A DNA stretch of 64,000 nt, taken from Paenibacillaceae bacterium (GTDB lineage: Bacteria > Bacillota > Bacilli > Paenibacillales > Paenibacillaceae). The stretch covers positions 62,001 to 126,000 of the forward strand of contig CAAFUF010000006.1 of the NCBI GenBank assembly GCA_900766135.1, read 5' to 3'. The notes under the pieces are model-generated. The model worked only from the letters and a program-made list of their open reading frames with translations. It ran no database searches and was not told the origin of the DNA. The position numbers and the translations under genes are program-made. The first letter of the stretch is position 1; each line of letters begins with the position of its first letter. Below are positions 1 to 8,564 of the stretch, piece after piece.

Positions 1-929
1 CATCGGCAGCTACACCGAGCAAACCGCAAATCGGTTTTCCCAAACTGCTGCAATCATTTGTGTTTGAATGCCGGGCCAAAAATTTATCCGATCGAACTAT
101 CGAGTTTTATGAAGAAAATATGATCATGATGCAGAAGACTTTCGAAGAACAAAACCAGGACTTTGACGTCCTCACCATGACCAACCGGGACATCAAGCAT
201 CATTATATCGGATATATGCTTGGCAAAGGACTGGCCAGCAACACGGTAAACGGACGCATCAAAACCTGCAAAGCGTTTTTCAAGTTTTTGCATGCAGAAG
301 GCTATATCAAGCATAAACTGGCAGACGAACTAAGGCTGGTCAAGGCGGAAAAGAAAATGATCCAAACCTTTACCAAAGAGCAGTTGCTTGCCCTGCTCAA
401 CCAACCCAATCGCCAAACCTTTACGGGATTTCGGGATTATACGATCATGATGGTTATGCTGGAAACGGGGATGCGGATCGGAGAATTGCTGAACTTGAAG
501 GTCGGCGATCTTTTCTTAAAAGAAATGGAGATCCGAATTGTTCGGGGCAAGGGCGGAAAAGCGCGACGCGTTCCGATTCAAAAAACGTGCGTGAAAGTGT
601 TGAAACAATACTTGGCCGAACGCGGTGACGTAGAGACGGACTGGCTCTTCGTGAATGTAGAGGGTACGGCCCTTCATACTCGAACCATACAGGAAAACAT
701 TCAGGAGTATGGGAAGTTAGCCGGCATATCGGGCGTACGGGTATCGCCTCATACATTCAGACATACGATGGCGAAGTTCTATATTCTGAACGGCGGCGAT
801 GTTTTTACCCTCCAGCAAATTTTAGGCCACAGCACACTGGACATGGTCCGATACTATGTAGAGCTGTTTAGCAAGGATATCCGGGAGCAGCATCAGAAAT
901 ATAGTCCGGTGGAGAATATGAGGAGATAA
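1..929 (+). CDS. Tyrosine recombinase/phage integrase (5' end outside window)
   Basis: Site-specific recombinase of the lambda-integrase family. The reading frame is open from the window edge; a GTG at 60 has no ribosome binding site, so the true start lies upstream. An N-terminal SAM-like core-binding domain (helical, about the first 100 residues from 60) precedes the catalytic domain. Counting from the GTG, I see the full catalytic set: R139 (in GMRIGE), K164 (VRGKGGK), H231 and R234 (SPHTFRH), H257 (LGHS) and the nucleophile Y266. It is clearly related to the second integrase at 7325-8344 (shared VRVSPHT and YILNGGD blocks) but is on the opposite strand. The gene presumably moves the adjacent island or is the left-hand recombinase of another element. 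A terminator follows directly. Confidence 0.93.
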   Translation, partial: SAATPSKPQIGFPKLLQSFVFECRAKNLSDRTIEFYEENMIMMQKTFEEQNQDFDVLTMTNRDIKHHYIGYMLGKGLASNTVNGRIKTCKAFFKFLHAEGYIKHKLADELRLVKAEKKMIQTFTKEQLLALLNQPNRQTFTGFRDYTIMMVMLETGMRIGELLNLKVGDLFLKEMEIRIVRGKGGKARRVPIQKTCVKVLKQYLAERGDVETDWLFVNVEGTALHTRTIQENIQEYGKLAGISGVRVSPHTFRHTMAKFYILNGGDVFTLQQILGHSTLDMVRYYVELFSKDIREQHQKYSPVENMRR

Positions 930-941
930 AAGATACGAATG

Positions 942-972
942 GAGGATACCAACAGTAGGTATCCTCTTTTTA
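942..972 (+). terminator. Rho-independent terminator of the left integrase
   Basis: A perfect 9-bp stem (GAGGATACC at 942-950, GGTATCCTC at 958-966) with a 7-nt loop is followed by a run of T. It sits 12 bases after the integrase stop codon. Confidence 0.9.
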
Positions 973-1053
973 TTAGTTGTTACTACGTAAAAAATATCCT
1001 GTTAGATGGAATTTTTGAATTAATAGAGTGTACTTTGCCTCACACTTTGCTAA

Positions 1054-1323
1054 TCAAAAAGTTTTAAGCTTATAAAGACTTTGATTTACCGCATTAACCC
1101 AGTGTTCCTTTTCCTGCACTTGTCCGGATGCCACTTTCACATAAGCTACAAGTTCAGCAAAAATATTATTCTTAGGCGCCTCAATATTTAATGTACTATG
1201 CATGAACTCTAAGCGATTTATAATTGGTTTTGCTATTTCTTTATTGCTGGCAGCTATAGCCTTATCCACAAGCATCTCAATTTCCGAAATTTCTTCGCTT
1301 GTGAACTCCCTTTTGCTTTCCAT
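1054..1323 (-). CDS. Small hypothetical protein, 89 aa
   Basis: No family recognised. It is a charged, probably helical soluble protein with an acidic N-terminal half, no signal peptide and no membrane segment. The start is supported by an AAGGGGA ribosome binding site seven bases upstream. It lies 101 bases downstream of the HNH nuclease gene on the same strand, with no clear terminator between them, so it may be the last gene of the kinase-receiver-nuclease unit (an accessory or immunity-type role is conceivable but unproven). Confidence 0.6.
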   Translation of the reverse strand: MESKREFTSEEISEIEMLVDKAIAASNKEIAKPIINRLEFMHSTLNIEAPKNNIFAELVAYVKVASGQVQEKEHWVNAVNQSLYKLKTF

Positions 1324-1424
1324 TTACATTCCCCTTCGACCTTTTATATTTACTCTCATACTGACTATACTTGTCGGTTCTAAATAATTCTTATGCTACT
1401 TCTTTAATTACTTTGAGAAGTTTA

Positions 1425-2453
1425 TCAGCCACTGCTAGCTCCCAACGGTCGAGGGGAGTATCCAGCCAGTATAGACTCTTTAGTTAATATATCATTCTCA
1501 TTTATCCAAATCGAATAGTACTGTGAACTCGGATCAATGGGATTTCTTTCAATGTGTTCTTGAAAGTTGACGTAATAGAATGTATTATTTACAACAGAAA
1601 AAACAACAACTAATAAAGAATCGATAGAATCCATCCAATTTTTCGCTTGTTTCATTGTAATACGCAAGCTTTTTCGTCTATTTTGAAAAACCAAATTATC
1701 TACTATACGATGATAGCAAAAAACTCGATTTATCCCTTCTACAAACATATAGTCAATATCAAAGTCATGGTATACCTTTTCAAAATTACATACCTTTTGC
1801 AATTCAGCTTCAAATATTTGTTCATTAATGTTATCAGGGGAACAAGACTCTTCAATATTAGAATAGTATGGTCCAACTGTCTCTTCTTCAAATGATATTA
1901 ACATAGATTCAAGTTTTTCTTTCAATCCTTCAGTTAATAAATCTGGATTTTCTGCAGCTTCAATTTGAGAAATCACATTCCTTAACGCATTGGTTCTTTG
2001 CGCAATTAATCTTTGATGTTCTACACGTTTCTGTCTTATTTTCCGCTGGCTTTTTTGGTTTAATTTGAATGTTTCTATAAATTGTTCCCCTCTGGGGGTA
2101 AGAACCTGCAGTTTAAAGTCTTCGGCAGTAGAAAGCGCTATATGAGTGCCATATATTTTTTCTTTGCATGGATTCAGTAGCAATTCATTCCATGTATCAC
2201 TTTTTCCTGAAGGTCCGTTGCATAGTCTGCAGGAATAAAATAAATTATCATATTGATGAACATCGTATGTATCGTCCGATAATACTTGAGGCATAAAATG
2301 GTCTATTTCAAAATACTTATGACCGGAAATCACCTCAGCTTCACTTGTGTGACAATAAGCACACTTATAGTTAAAATCAATTCTCAAATATTTTTTACAT
2401 AGGTTTTGACCGTACCGAAAGAATCTTATCTTTCTGATAAATTCCGATGACAT
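1425..2453 (-). CDS. HNH endonuclease with C-terminal DUF4365-like region
   Basis: Predicted zinc-structured HNH nuclease, 342 aa. The HNH motif is complete: C31xxC34, the E-I-D51-H52 pair, N70, C75xxC78-N79 and a further C96, in the arrangement seen in PtuB-type defence nucleases. A charged helical linker follows, then a region at roughly 225-330 whose spacing resembles DUF4365, a PD-(D/E)XK-like fold; that part is only inference. The ATG at 2453 is preferred over the GTG at 2465, because AGGTGA sits eight bases before the ATG. The gene begins 13 bases after the receiver gene ends, so translation is likely coupled. Likely the effector of the three-gene unit. Confidence 0.82.
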   Translation of the reverse strand: MSSEFIRKIRFFRYGQNLCKKYLRIDFNYKCAYCHTSEAEVISGHKYFEIDHFMPQVLSDDTYDVHQYDNLFYSCRLCNGPSGKSDTWNELLLNPCKEKIYGTHIALSTAEDFKLQVLTPRGEQFIETFKLNQKSQRKIRQKRVEHQRLIAQRTNALRNVISQIEAAENPDLLTEGLKEKLESMLISFEEETVGPYYSNIEESCSPDNINEQIFEAELQKVCNFEKVYHDFDIDYMFVEGINRVFCYHRIVDNLVFQNRRKSLRITMKQAKNWMDSIDSLLVVVFSVVNNTFYYVNFQEHIERNPIDPSSQYYSIWINENDILTKESILAGYSPRPLGASSG

Positions 2454-2466
2454 ATGATCCTTCACC

Positions 2467-2985
2467 CTAATCTTTTTTAACTAATTTATCTAGCGAATTA
2501 CTGATTTTCTTAAGTTCTTGAAGTTGTGCATCTACTATCTCTTGCTTCTTATCAAGTCCTCTTTGAACTTCCGCCTGGAATTCATCAACTTCCTTTCTAT
2601 AAGTAGCTCTTCTGATGCGATTAATAATCCCATCGAATTGTTTTACAAAGTCATCTTTTTTTATAGTTTGATCAAATTCTCCTAATTCTTGTATTGACTT
2701 GTCGTCATAAGAAAAATTAGTCAACAAAAGGATGTATATTGAAGAGTCATGCTTACGTATACTTTTTAGCACATCAAATCCATCGTATGATACCCCTTGT
2801 TTTTCTAAATGATTATCAATGATTACAAAATTAACATCATATTTACAAATAAGATCATAATAATCATCAGGCGATTCCAATAATTTTCCTTCATGCAGGA
2901 TTTCGATATCTGCTTCTTCAAAAAATTGTCCGTAACTAGTAATATTTGATAAATCATCTTCGATATAAAATCCCTTAAGAGCCAT
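2467..2985 (-). CDS. Stand-alone receiver (response-regulator) protein with coiled-coil tail
   Basis: CheY-like receiver, 172 aa. Conserved phosphorylation residues are present: the acidic pocket E9-D10-D11, phospho-acceptor D57 (VIIDNHL), T89 (LLLTN) and K109/K110. There is no DNA-binding output domain; instead the last ~45 residues form a probable coiled coil, suggesting a protein-binding output. The ATG at 2985 has an AGGAGA site upstream and overlaps the end of the kinase gene by 11 bases; a longer form from 3030 would have no good site. I infer that it receives phosphate from the upstream kinase and passes the signal to the HNH protein. Confidence 0.85.
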   Translation of the reverse strand: MALKGFYIEDDLSNITSYGQFFEEADIEILHEGKLLESPDDYYDLICKYDVNFVIIDNHLEKQGVSYDGFDVLKSIRKHDSSIYILLLTNFSYDDKSIQELGEFDQTIKKDDFVKQFDGIINRIRRATYRKEVDEFQAEVQRGLDKKQEIVDAQLQELKKISNSLDKLVKKD

Positions 2986-5497
2986 AATTCTTCTCCTTTT
3001 TAAAAATGAATTCGAATGTCGCTCCTCCATGTTCTGAAGAATTATAGGATTCTATACTACCGTTGTACTTCACAACAATATCTCTTACGATACTCAAACC
3101 TAGGCCGACACCATTATCCTTTGTAGTAAAAAATGGAGAGAAGATATTGGGGTTGAGTTCTTGTGGAATCCCTGATCCATTATCTTGAAAGATAACTTTT
3201 ATATGATCCTCTTCTTCCCGACATGAAATAAATATCTTCTTTTCTGCAGTCCTTTTAAGGGCCTCAAAAGAATTTGTTAACATATTAATGACTATACTTT
3301 CCAAATCAATTTTATACATTTTGAAATCCGAGATAACTTCCTCCAGATCTCTAACAACATCTATTTTTTGGGCTGATAAAGTGGTACTATATGTTTCCAC
3401 GACTCCCATAATAACTTCTCGAAAATTCAAATAGTCAAAGTTCTCTCTATTCTTTTTCTGAACAAAATTCACAATAAGCTTGCTGTAACCGCTAATTCTT
3501 TGTAAGTCATCATCCATAGTACTGAAAGCCTGACTGATTTTGGTATTGGACTCTAGCAGATCTTTAGGGAACTTCATTTTTGTAAAATTAATATTCGCGT
3601 TCAGTCTGTTTATGATATCTGAAGTTTCATGTCCAAAAGCTCCTGTCAGCATCCCCAGTGTAGCTAAGTTTCTATACAAACTAAGTTCTCTATCTTTAAT
3701 ATCTAGTTCTTCTTCATATAGCTCCTTTTTTTCTTTATCATTGGCTTCGTTTTTTCTACGTTCTTCCTCTAGGCGTTCTTTATAAAATAAGACTTGTTGA
3801 TTAGTTACCTCTTTTAATTCTCTTGTGATATTTTCAAAGGTTCCTTTCATATCTGTATCATTTAAAAAGAGTGCATTGTTCATCTGCTCATTAATAATTT
3901 TCATTCTTTCTTCATGAGCTTTGGCCCTCTGCTCTTCTTCAATCTTTTTCTTCTCATCTTCAATCCTTTGGACTTCCTCAATCTGCGCTAATTTCTTTTT
4001 GTTTTCTTTTGCAAGTAACTCTTCACGTCTAATTTCGCTTATAAAATCCGTACAACGCAAAATAAATTTTCGTAAATCTTCGAATGCTTCATTTTCAATA
4101 ATCCCTTCTCTATCAGTAGAATCGATTAACAAGGGGTTTTTGTCCTCGCTCAGTTCTACGATCCCAATTACCTGATTATTACTTACCAAATAACTGTGAG
4201 TATCTTTGACTTTTGACTGATCTAAAAACAACCAATCATTCCCAATATCTCCGTAAGGTTTCACATGAAACCCATCTCGATATATTTTGATTCCACAGTA
4301 TTGGTCTAATATTTCCCTTGCATGAGAAACATTGAGTTCGTTGTTCGAAAGGTACTTTGAATCTCTTAAGAAATAGAAAAGTTCTAGTTTGACATCACCA
4401 CATTTAAGAGGTTCATCACAATGTATTGTTACTGCTCGATCGATGTTACCCTGATTCTCCTTATAGGCCAAATTTATCTCAGAACCATTTTTGAGTAGTG
4501 TGGCATCAACTTTGGCAAAATGAAGGCTCAGAATATCATTTACAATGTATTCTTCTTGTATATTATATTCGTTACATGACAAAATCGGTTTAAACGGATT
4601 CTCATTTAAAAAATTTGGAGCGACCAGTACTCGCAATTCTTTCTGTATTTTTTTTATGTCTCTCTCTCTCCATATATCTCTTAGACCTTCTAAAACCATA
4701 ACAATACCCGATCTCTTCTCTTTTTTTGATTCGATCTGGATTATTAACTCCTCAATATAATTAAAATTTAATTTTTCTTCATCCGTTAAACTACTCAATT
4801 CATGGTAAACATCTTGAATCCGCACTTCTTCATCCTGATAGAGTTCTAAAATCGGTATTAATTTACTTGCAGCTTCATCTATTTTTTTGTTGTTCAAGAA
4901 AAACATATAATCAAAAAAAATTTGCTGAAAGATTTCGTATTGAATTTCATTTTTATGTTGCTGACTGACACTTTCGCTATTAAGTAAATATTCTACTTGA
5001 CTAGCGAGATACTTAGCACTTTCAACATCACCTGGATTAAATTTCAAAAGTTTTACTCTCTGCATGAAACCTGTAACATCAATTTGCTCGTACTTGTTCC
5101 AATTCAACGTGAACTTAAACGGGGGCTCATTTTCGGGAAACGAATAAATAGCGATTCTTTCTGCGAGTCTTTCTACTGCAAATCTGCCGATTCCTTTCTT
5201 TCCAGCATACTTTCTTCCACCTGGGCTTCTTACGGCCCTTAGTTTATTATTGGTTCCAATTACCGTCCATTTATTTTCAACATCAGTTCTTGTCATTCCA
5301 GAACCATTATCAACAATAATTAATTTGCTTTTCGAAGAGCTAACATTTTCAAATATGACTTTAACGCCTTCTGCATCAGCGTCATAAGAATTTTTTACAA
5401 TCTCGACCAAAGCTGTACTATAGTCAGTAACCAGTTCTCTTCCTAGTTGACCAATATGTCTTGCATTCACTTTAAAGTTAATCAGCTTTTTCTCCAT
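2975..5497 (-). CDS. Giant sensor kinase with two GHKL ATPase domains
   Basis: 840 aa, soluble, no membrane segment. The N-terminal domain is an Hsp90/MORC-type ATPase (HATPase_c_3-like): N-box around E32-D40, G1 box DNGSGM at 63-68, and GKKGIGRF near 99-106. A middle region of unknown fold (110-480) leads into a long charged coiled coil (about 485-620). The C-terminus is a histidine kinase core: H-box with the likely phospho-acceptor H623 in GHE, N-box near 733-743, G1 DNGSGI at 772, and the GVGLGLS G2 loop near 796. The start has GGGAG upstream. It is followed by the receiver gene with an 11-bp overlap. An intracellular sensor is implied. The double-GHKL layout is unusual for a two-component kinase. 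Confidence 0.85.
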   Translation of the reverse strand: MEKKLINFKVNARHIGQLGRELVTDYSTALVEIVKNSYDADAEGVKVIFENVSSSKSKLIIVDNGSGMTRTDVENKWTVIGTNNKLRAVRSPGGRKYAGKKGIGRFAVERLAERIAIYSFPENEPPFKFTLNWNKYEQIDVTGFMQRVKLLKFNPGDVESAKYLASQVEYLLNSESVSQQHKNEIQYEIFQQIFFDYMFFLNNKKIDEAASKLIPILELYQDEEVRIQDVYHELSSLTDEEKLNFNYIEELIIQIESKKEKRSGIVMVLEGLRDIWRERDIKKIQKELRVLVAPNFLNENPFKPILSCNEYNIQEEYIVNDILSLHFAKVDATLLKNGSEINLAYKENQGNIDRAVTIHCDEPLKCGDVKLELFYFLRDSKYLSNNELNVSHAREILDQYCGIKIYRDGFHVKPYGDIGNDWLFLDQSKVKDTHSYLVSNNQVIGIVELSEDKNPLLIDSTDREGIIENEAFEDLRKFILRCTDFISEIRREELLAKENKKKLAQIEEVQRIEDEKKKIEEEQRAKAHEERMKIINEQMNNALFLNDTDMKGTFENITRELKEVTNQQVLFYKERLEEERRKNEANDKEKKELYEEELDIKDRELSLYRNLATLGMLTGAFGHETSDIINRLNANINFTKMKFPKDLLESNTKISQAFSTMDDDLQRISGYSKLIVNFVQKKNRENFDYLNFREVIMGVVETYSTTLSAQKIDVVRDLEEVISDFKMYKIDLESIVINMLTNSFEALKRTAEKKIFISCREEEDHIKVIFQDNGSGIPQELNPNIFSPFFTTKDNGVGLGLSIVRDIVVKYNGSIESYNSSEHGGATFEFIFKKEKNYGS

Positions 5498-5573
5498 AGC
5501 ATTTTTTCTCCCGCGCTATTGTTTGTATAACTACTTCTACAGTCATATTACCATATCCTCCCTACAATAAAAA

Positions 5574-5600
5574 AAGAACCACACTGTACAAGTGGTTCTT
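5574..5600 (-). terminator. Terminator between methyltransferase and kinase genes
   Basis: A 9-bp stem (AAGAACCAC/GTGGTTCTT, 9-nt loop) is followed on the minus strand by seven T. It begins five bases after the methyltransferase stop, so the kinase-receiver-HNH unit needs its own promoter in 5498-5573. Confidence 0.88.
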
Positions 5601-5605
5601 TTATC

Positions 5606-7129
5606 CTAGTCATTATTAAAACAAACATCATCAACATACTTATCAATAAATCGTTGTTCAGGTAAATTTTGCTTCATATAATTACCGAGTTTGATTAACT
5701 GTTCCTTGGAGGGATAATATAAATTCCTCAGATCATTCGCATTCACTTGTGTTAAACCACTAAATTGCCTGAAGTAAATATCGACATGTGACGAACTTAA
5801 GTAAATTAATAGCCCTTTCGCAAGATTAATACTTAATCCCTTTCCATTATCATGAAAATAATTTAAGTGATTTTCAAAACCTATCAATTCATATGGCATT
5901 ACTCTTGGATCATAGAATGCTGCTACTACTCTCTTCTTCTCTTCTTTTGAAGTAAACCTTCTGACCACTATATAAAAGTTAGATTTAATTAAAGTTTTTT
6001 TTGTAAATTCATTTATCTCTACAAGCTTCTTTTTATCTTTACTATAATTCCATAATACAACGCCATTATTTAAATCTTCAGGATACACAAGAGGAACATT
6101 ATTTTCATTCAATTGCTCCCTTAAATGATCCGTAGTTCTAAAGTCAACTATTTTACCTGTAGAAACCATCAATCCAATATCAGGAAGTTTGCGAGATAAT
6201 GTCATCATCTTGTTAACATTCTCAATGTCCTGTTGATCATGAGGCAACCTAACATAAAGCTCTGGATCATCTGGGTGGATAATAAAATCATGACTAACTA
6301 GATTCGTTTTCACATCATTACCTAATCCATCACTAGAAGTAATGTTAACAATGTTCTTCTCTTTTCCCTTCCCCCCGTAGAGAATAATGTTTTCCTGCAA
6401 TACATCATCTTCTTTAAATAGGGTCGAACGTGAGTTGAATATGTGAATTCTATCAAAACTAATTTTACTAAGAAAATCTTTTCGAAAAGATCTAAAATAT
6501 GTCCCATTACAAAAACTGCGTGGAGTAATTGCAATTAAGGTACCAGACTCATCCAAGAAGCGAGCTGATACAGCTAAAAAGGCGGTGTATAAATTTGCAA
6601 CTTCTATCCCTGAGTTTGATAACACCTTTTTTATTTTTGAGGATCCTGATAACTTCTTGTATGGTGGATTCATAATAATGCAGTTAAAGCGATCAATTTG
6701 CTGTTCGCCAACACAACTTTCCAAAAAATCCTGATTATAAATGTTATAATTAAAGAGAATTTCTTCACTTGAGCATTTTTTCTGAAAAAACTCTATTGAA
6801 CGCTTTAAGTAAGGAATCATGCTGGAATCAATCTCATAAAAAGTAGCAGTTATCATTCTAGGCTTGACCTTTTGGGCACATACCTTGTCTATTATTGCTG
6901 CGGTCAATGACCCAACTCCAGCACCTGGATCAAGAATTCTTAAATGGTCATAATGCTGATCAAACATTTGAGCCATAAATTGAGCTAGATTGATCTCAGT
7001 GAAATATTGGCTATATTTTTTTCGTTTACCCTCTGAATTTTTCTTATTAGCTTCTATTCTAATATTATTAATAATCGGAGACAGGTCAAAAGTTTCTTTA
7101 GTAGCTAGTTCACTAAAAGTACCCCACAT
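5606..7129 (-). CDS. Eco57I-like adenine-N6 DNA methyltransferase
   Basis: SAM-dependent N6-adenine DNA methyltransferase, 507 aa. Motif I (DPGAGVGSL, 67-75) binds SAM, and the catalytic motif IV NPPY is at 154-157, placing it in the gamma-type Eco57I/N6_Mtase group. The C-terminal ~250 residues probably form the target recognition domain. No restriction nuclease domain is fused. The GGAGGG site five bases before ATG 7129 supports the start. A terminator separates it from the kinase unit. It could protect host DNA from the HNH nuclease or be an orphan or anti-restriction methylase; the sequence cannot decide. Confidence 0.86.
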   Translation of the reverse strand: MWGTFSELATKETFDLSPIINNIRIEANKKNSEGKRKKYSQYFTEINLAQFMAQMFDQHYDHLRILDPGAGVGSLTAAIIDKVCAQKVKPRMITATFYEIDSSMIPYLKRSIEFFQKKCSSEEILFNYNIYNQDFLESCVGEQQIDRFNCIIMNPPYKKLSGSSKIKKVLSNSGIEVANLYTAFLAVSARFLDESGTLIAITPRSFCNGTYFRSFRKDFLSKISFDRIHIFNSRSTLFKEDDVLQENIILYGGKGKEKNIVNITSSDGLGNDVKTNLVSHDFIIHPDDPELYVRLPHDQQDIENVNKMMTLSRKLPDIGLMVSTGKIVDFRTTDHLREQLNENNVPLVYPEDLNNGVVLWNYSKDKKKLVEINEFTKKTLIKSNFYIVVRRFTSKEEKKRVVAAFYDPRVMPYELIGFENHLNYFHDNGKGLSINLAKGLLIYLSSSHVDIYFRQFSGLTQVNANDLRNLYYPSKEQLIKLGNYMKQNLPEQRFIDKYVDDVCFNND

Positions 7130-7324
7130 GCAAACCCTCCGTCATTCTATCTATAATCATGAGATTCATTTCAAAAAGAACATACTTCACCTAATTTAAT
7201 ACTACACTAATCTAAGCGATTCCAGCAACTCGATGATTTCCTTTAAATGTACGTTCTGTAGCTTCTCGAAGCCATAGATACTGGTTATCCAAGATCTTAA
7301 AATAACCCGTGAATACTACTTTAA

Positions 7325-8344
7325 TTACTTTTTCCGTCCCAAATTCCGCATCGGAGATGCCTTCATATGTTGGAGCTTCTTTTCCGGCTTCCAAAGGTTC
7401 ACGTATACTTTGACCATGTCCTGCGTGGTGTGGCCGAGAATTTCTTGCAAGCTGTAAGGATCGCCGCCATTGAGGATATACATTTTGGCAAAGGTATGAC
7501 GCATTGTATGGGGACTGACTCTGACCCCTTCGATCCTCGCCTGCTCACCATATTTTTTCAGCGTTTCTTGGAACGTTCTCCCGCTTAAGCGAGTGCCATC
7601 TACCGTAACAAATAAAGCAGGCTCTGGCAATTCCCCGCGTATTTTCAAATATTTCAGCAATACTTTGCGCACTTCATCGCAAAACGGGACGTCGCGCGGC
7701 CGTTTGCTTTTGCCCAGCACACCGATCAAATAGCCTTGTTTGAGATCGACTTGAATGAGATTTAATCGAACCACTTCGCCTAAGCGGAGGCCCGTATCTA
7801 ACATCAGATAGAGCATGCAATAATCCCGGTATCCGGTAAACGTCGTCATATCCGGTTGTGCCAGCAAAGTCACGACTTGTTCTTCCGTGAATGAATAAAT
7901 GATCGGCTTTTGTCCGCTTCGAACTTTTAACAAGTCGGCCGGGTTCTGCTGAATCCACCCTTCCCGGTGTAAAAAAGCAAAAAATCGCTTGATCGTCTTG
8001 ATTCGATTGTTAATCGTATTCAACGCATAATTTTTCACATCCACCATATACGCCACGAAATGGTTTCGAAGGAAATCAACCGTCAATCCCTCCACCTGTG
8101 GTTCGATTCCTTGCTCTACCATGATTTTGCGATAGCTGTCCAAGTTTTCCTGTTCAAATTCCACTGTCCGCTCCGCTTCCGTTTCCGTACGCTTAGCCGC
8201 GATGAAAAGTTCAACCGCCTCATCCCACGACAATGTGGTTTCTGTCCCTTTTTCGAATTTCATCTCCGTTATCGCATTTCGGCGTCGTTTCGGCTTGGCA
8301 AACGGACTTTTACTTTGCAACATGGGAACGACGTTACTGCTCAT
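7325..8344 (-). CDS. Tyrosine recombinase (element integrase)
   Basis: 339 aa with an N-terminal SAM-like DNA-binding domain (about 38-142) and a complete catalytic domain: R187 (GLRLGE), K212, H279 and R282 (SPHTMRH), H305 (LGHT) and nucleophile Y314. The ATG at 8344 is chosen because GGGGTGA lies five bases upstream and because the longer in-frame version would overlap the real small gene at 8367. As the last gene on the leftward strand of the conjugative element, it is its likely integrase/excisionase partner. It is related to, but distinct from, the recombinase at the window's left edge. Confidence 0.92.
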   Translation of the reverse strand: MSSNVVPMLQSKSPFAKPKRRRNAITEMKFEKGTETTLSWDEAVELFIAAKRTETEAERTVEFEQENLDSYRKIMVEQGIEPQVEGLTVDFLRNHFVAYMVDVKNYALNTINNRIKTIKRFFAFLHREGWIQQNPADLLKVRSGQKPIIYSFTEEQVVTLLAQPDMTTFTGYRDYCMLYLMLDTGLRLGEVVRLNLIQVDLKQGYLIGVLGKSKRPRDVPFCDEVRKVLLKYLKIRGELPEPALFVTVDGTRLSGRTFQETLKKYGEQARIEGVRVSPHTMRHTFAKMYILNGGDPYSLQEILGHTTQDMVKVYVNLWKPEKKLQHMKASPMRNLGRKK

Positions 8345-8366
8345 CCGGCTCACCCCACTATTTCTT

Positions 8367-8564
8367 TTAAATTGGAGAACTCTTTTTTTGTACATCCACG
8401 ACCTTAAAAGCCTCTTCGTTTCTACATATCCCGTAATTCTCTTTGAGAAGCCGCACCGCCCGTTGCCGCGCCATCTGTTCTGCCGAGAATACACCATCCG
8501 AATAGATTGAAATTTTAAGACGATATCCTTTGGTTTCCAATAAACATTCATATTGTTGATTCAT
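8367..8564 (-). CDS. Small conserved-type protein, 65 aa
   Basis: Unrecognised short protein with a beta-rich first half and a helical second half (an RLLKENYG region). The ATG at 8564 has GAGGTG four bases upstream. It overlaps the 3' end of the zinc-ribbon gene by 17 bases and ends 22 bases before the integrase start, so all three probably share a transcript. It could be an excisionase-like or regulatory accessory factor, but nothing in the sequence proves that. Confidence 0.6.
   Translation of the reverse strand: MNQQYECLLETKGYRLKISIYSDGVFSAEQMARQRAVRLLKENYGICRNEEAFKVVDVQKKSSPI

Noticed and set aside
60..929. GTG at 60 as the start of the left integrase
   Set aside because: The same frame is open to base 3 and no ribosome binding site precedes the GTG; the protein would lack part of its N-terminal domain. 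The gene is taken as cut by the window edge.
7212..7394. A 60-codon minus-strand frame overlapping the integrase 3' end
   Set aside because: It overlaps the well-supported integrase by 70 bases and matches no family I recognise.
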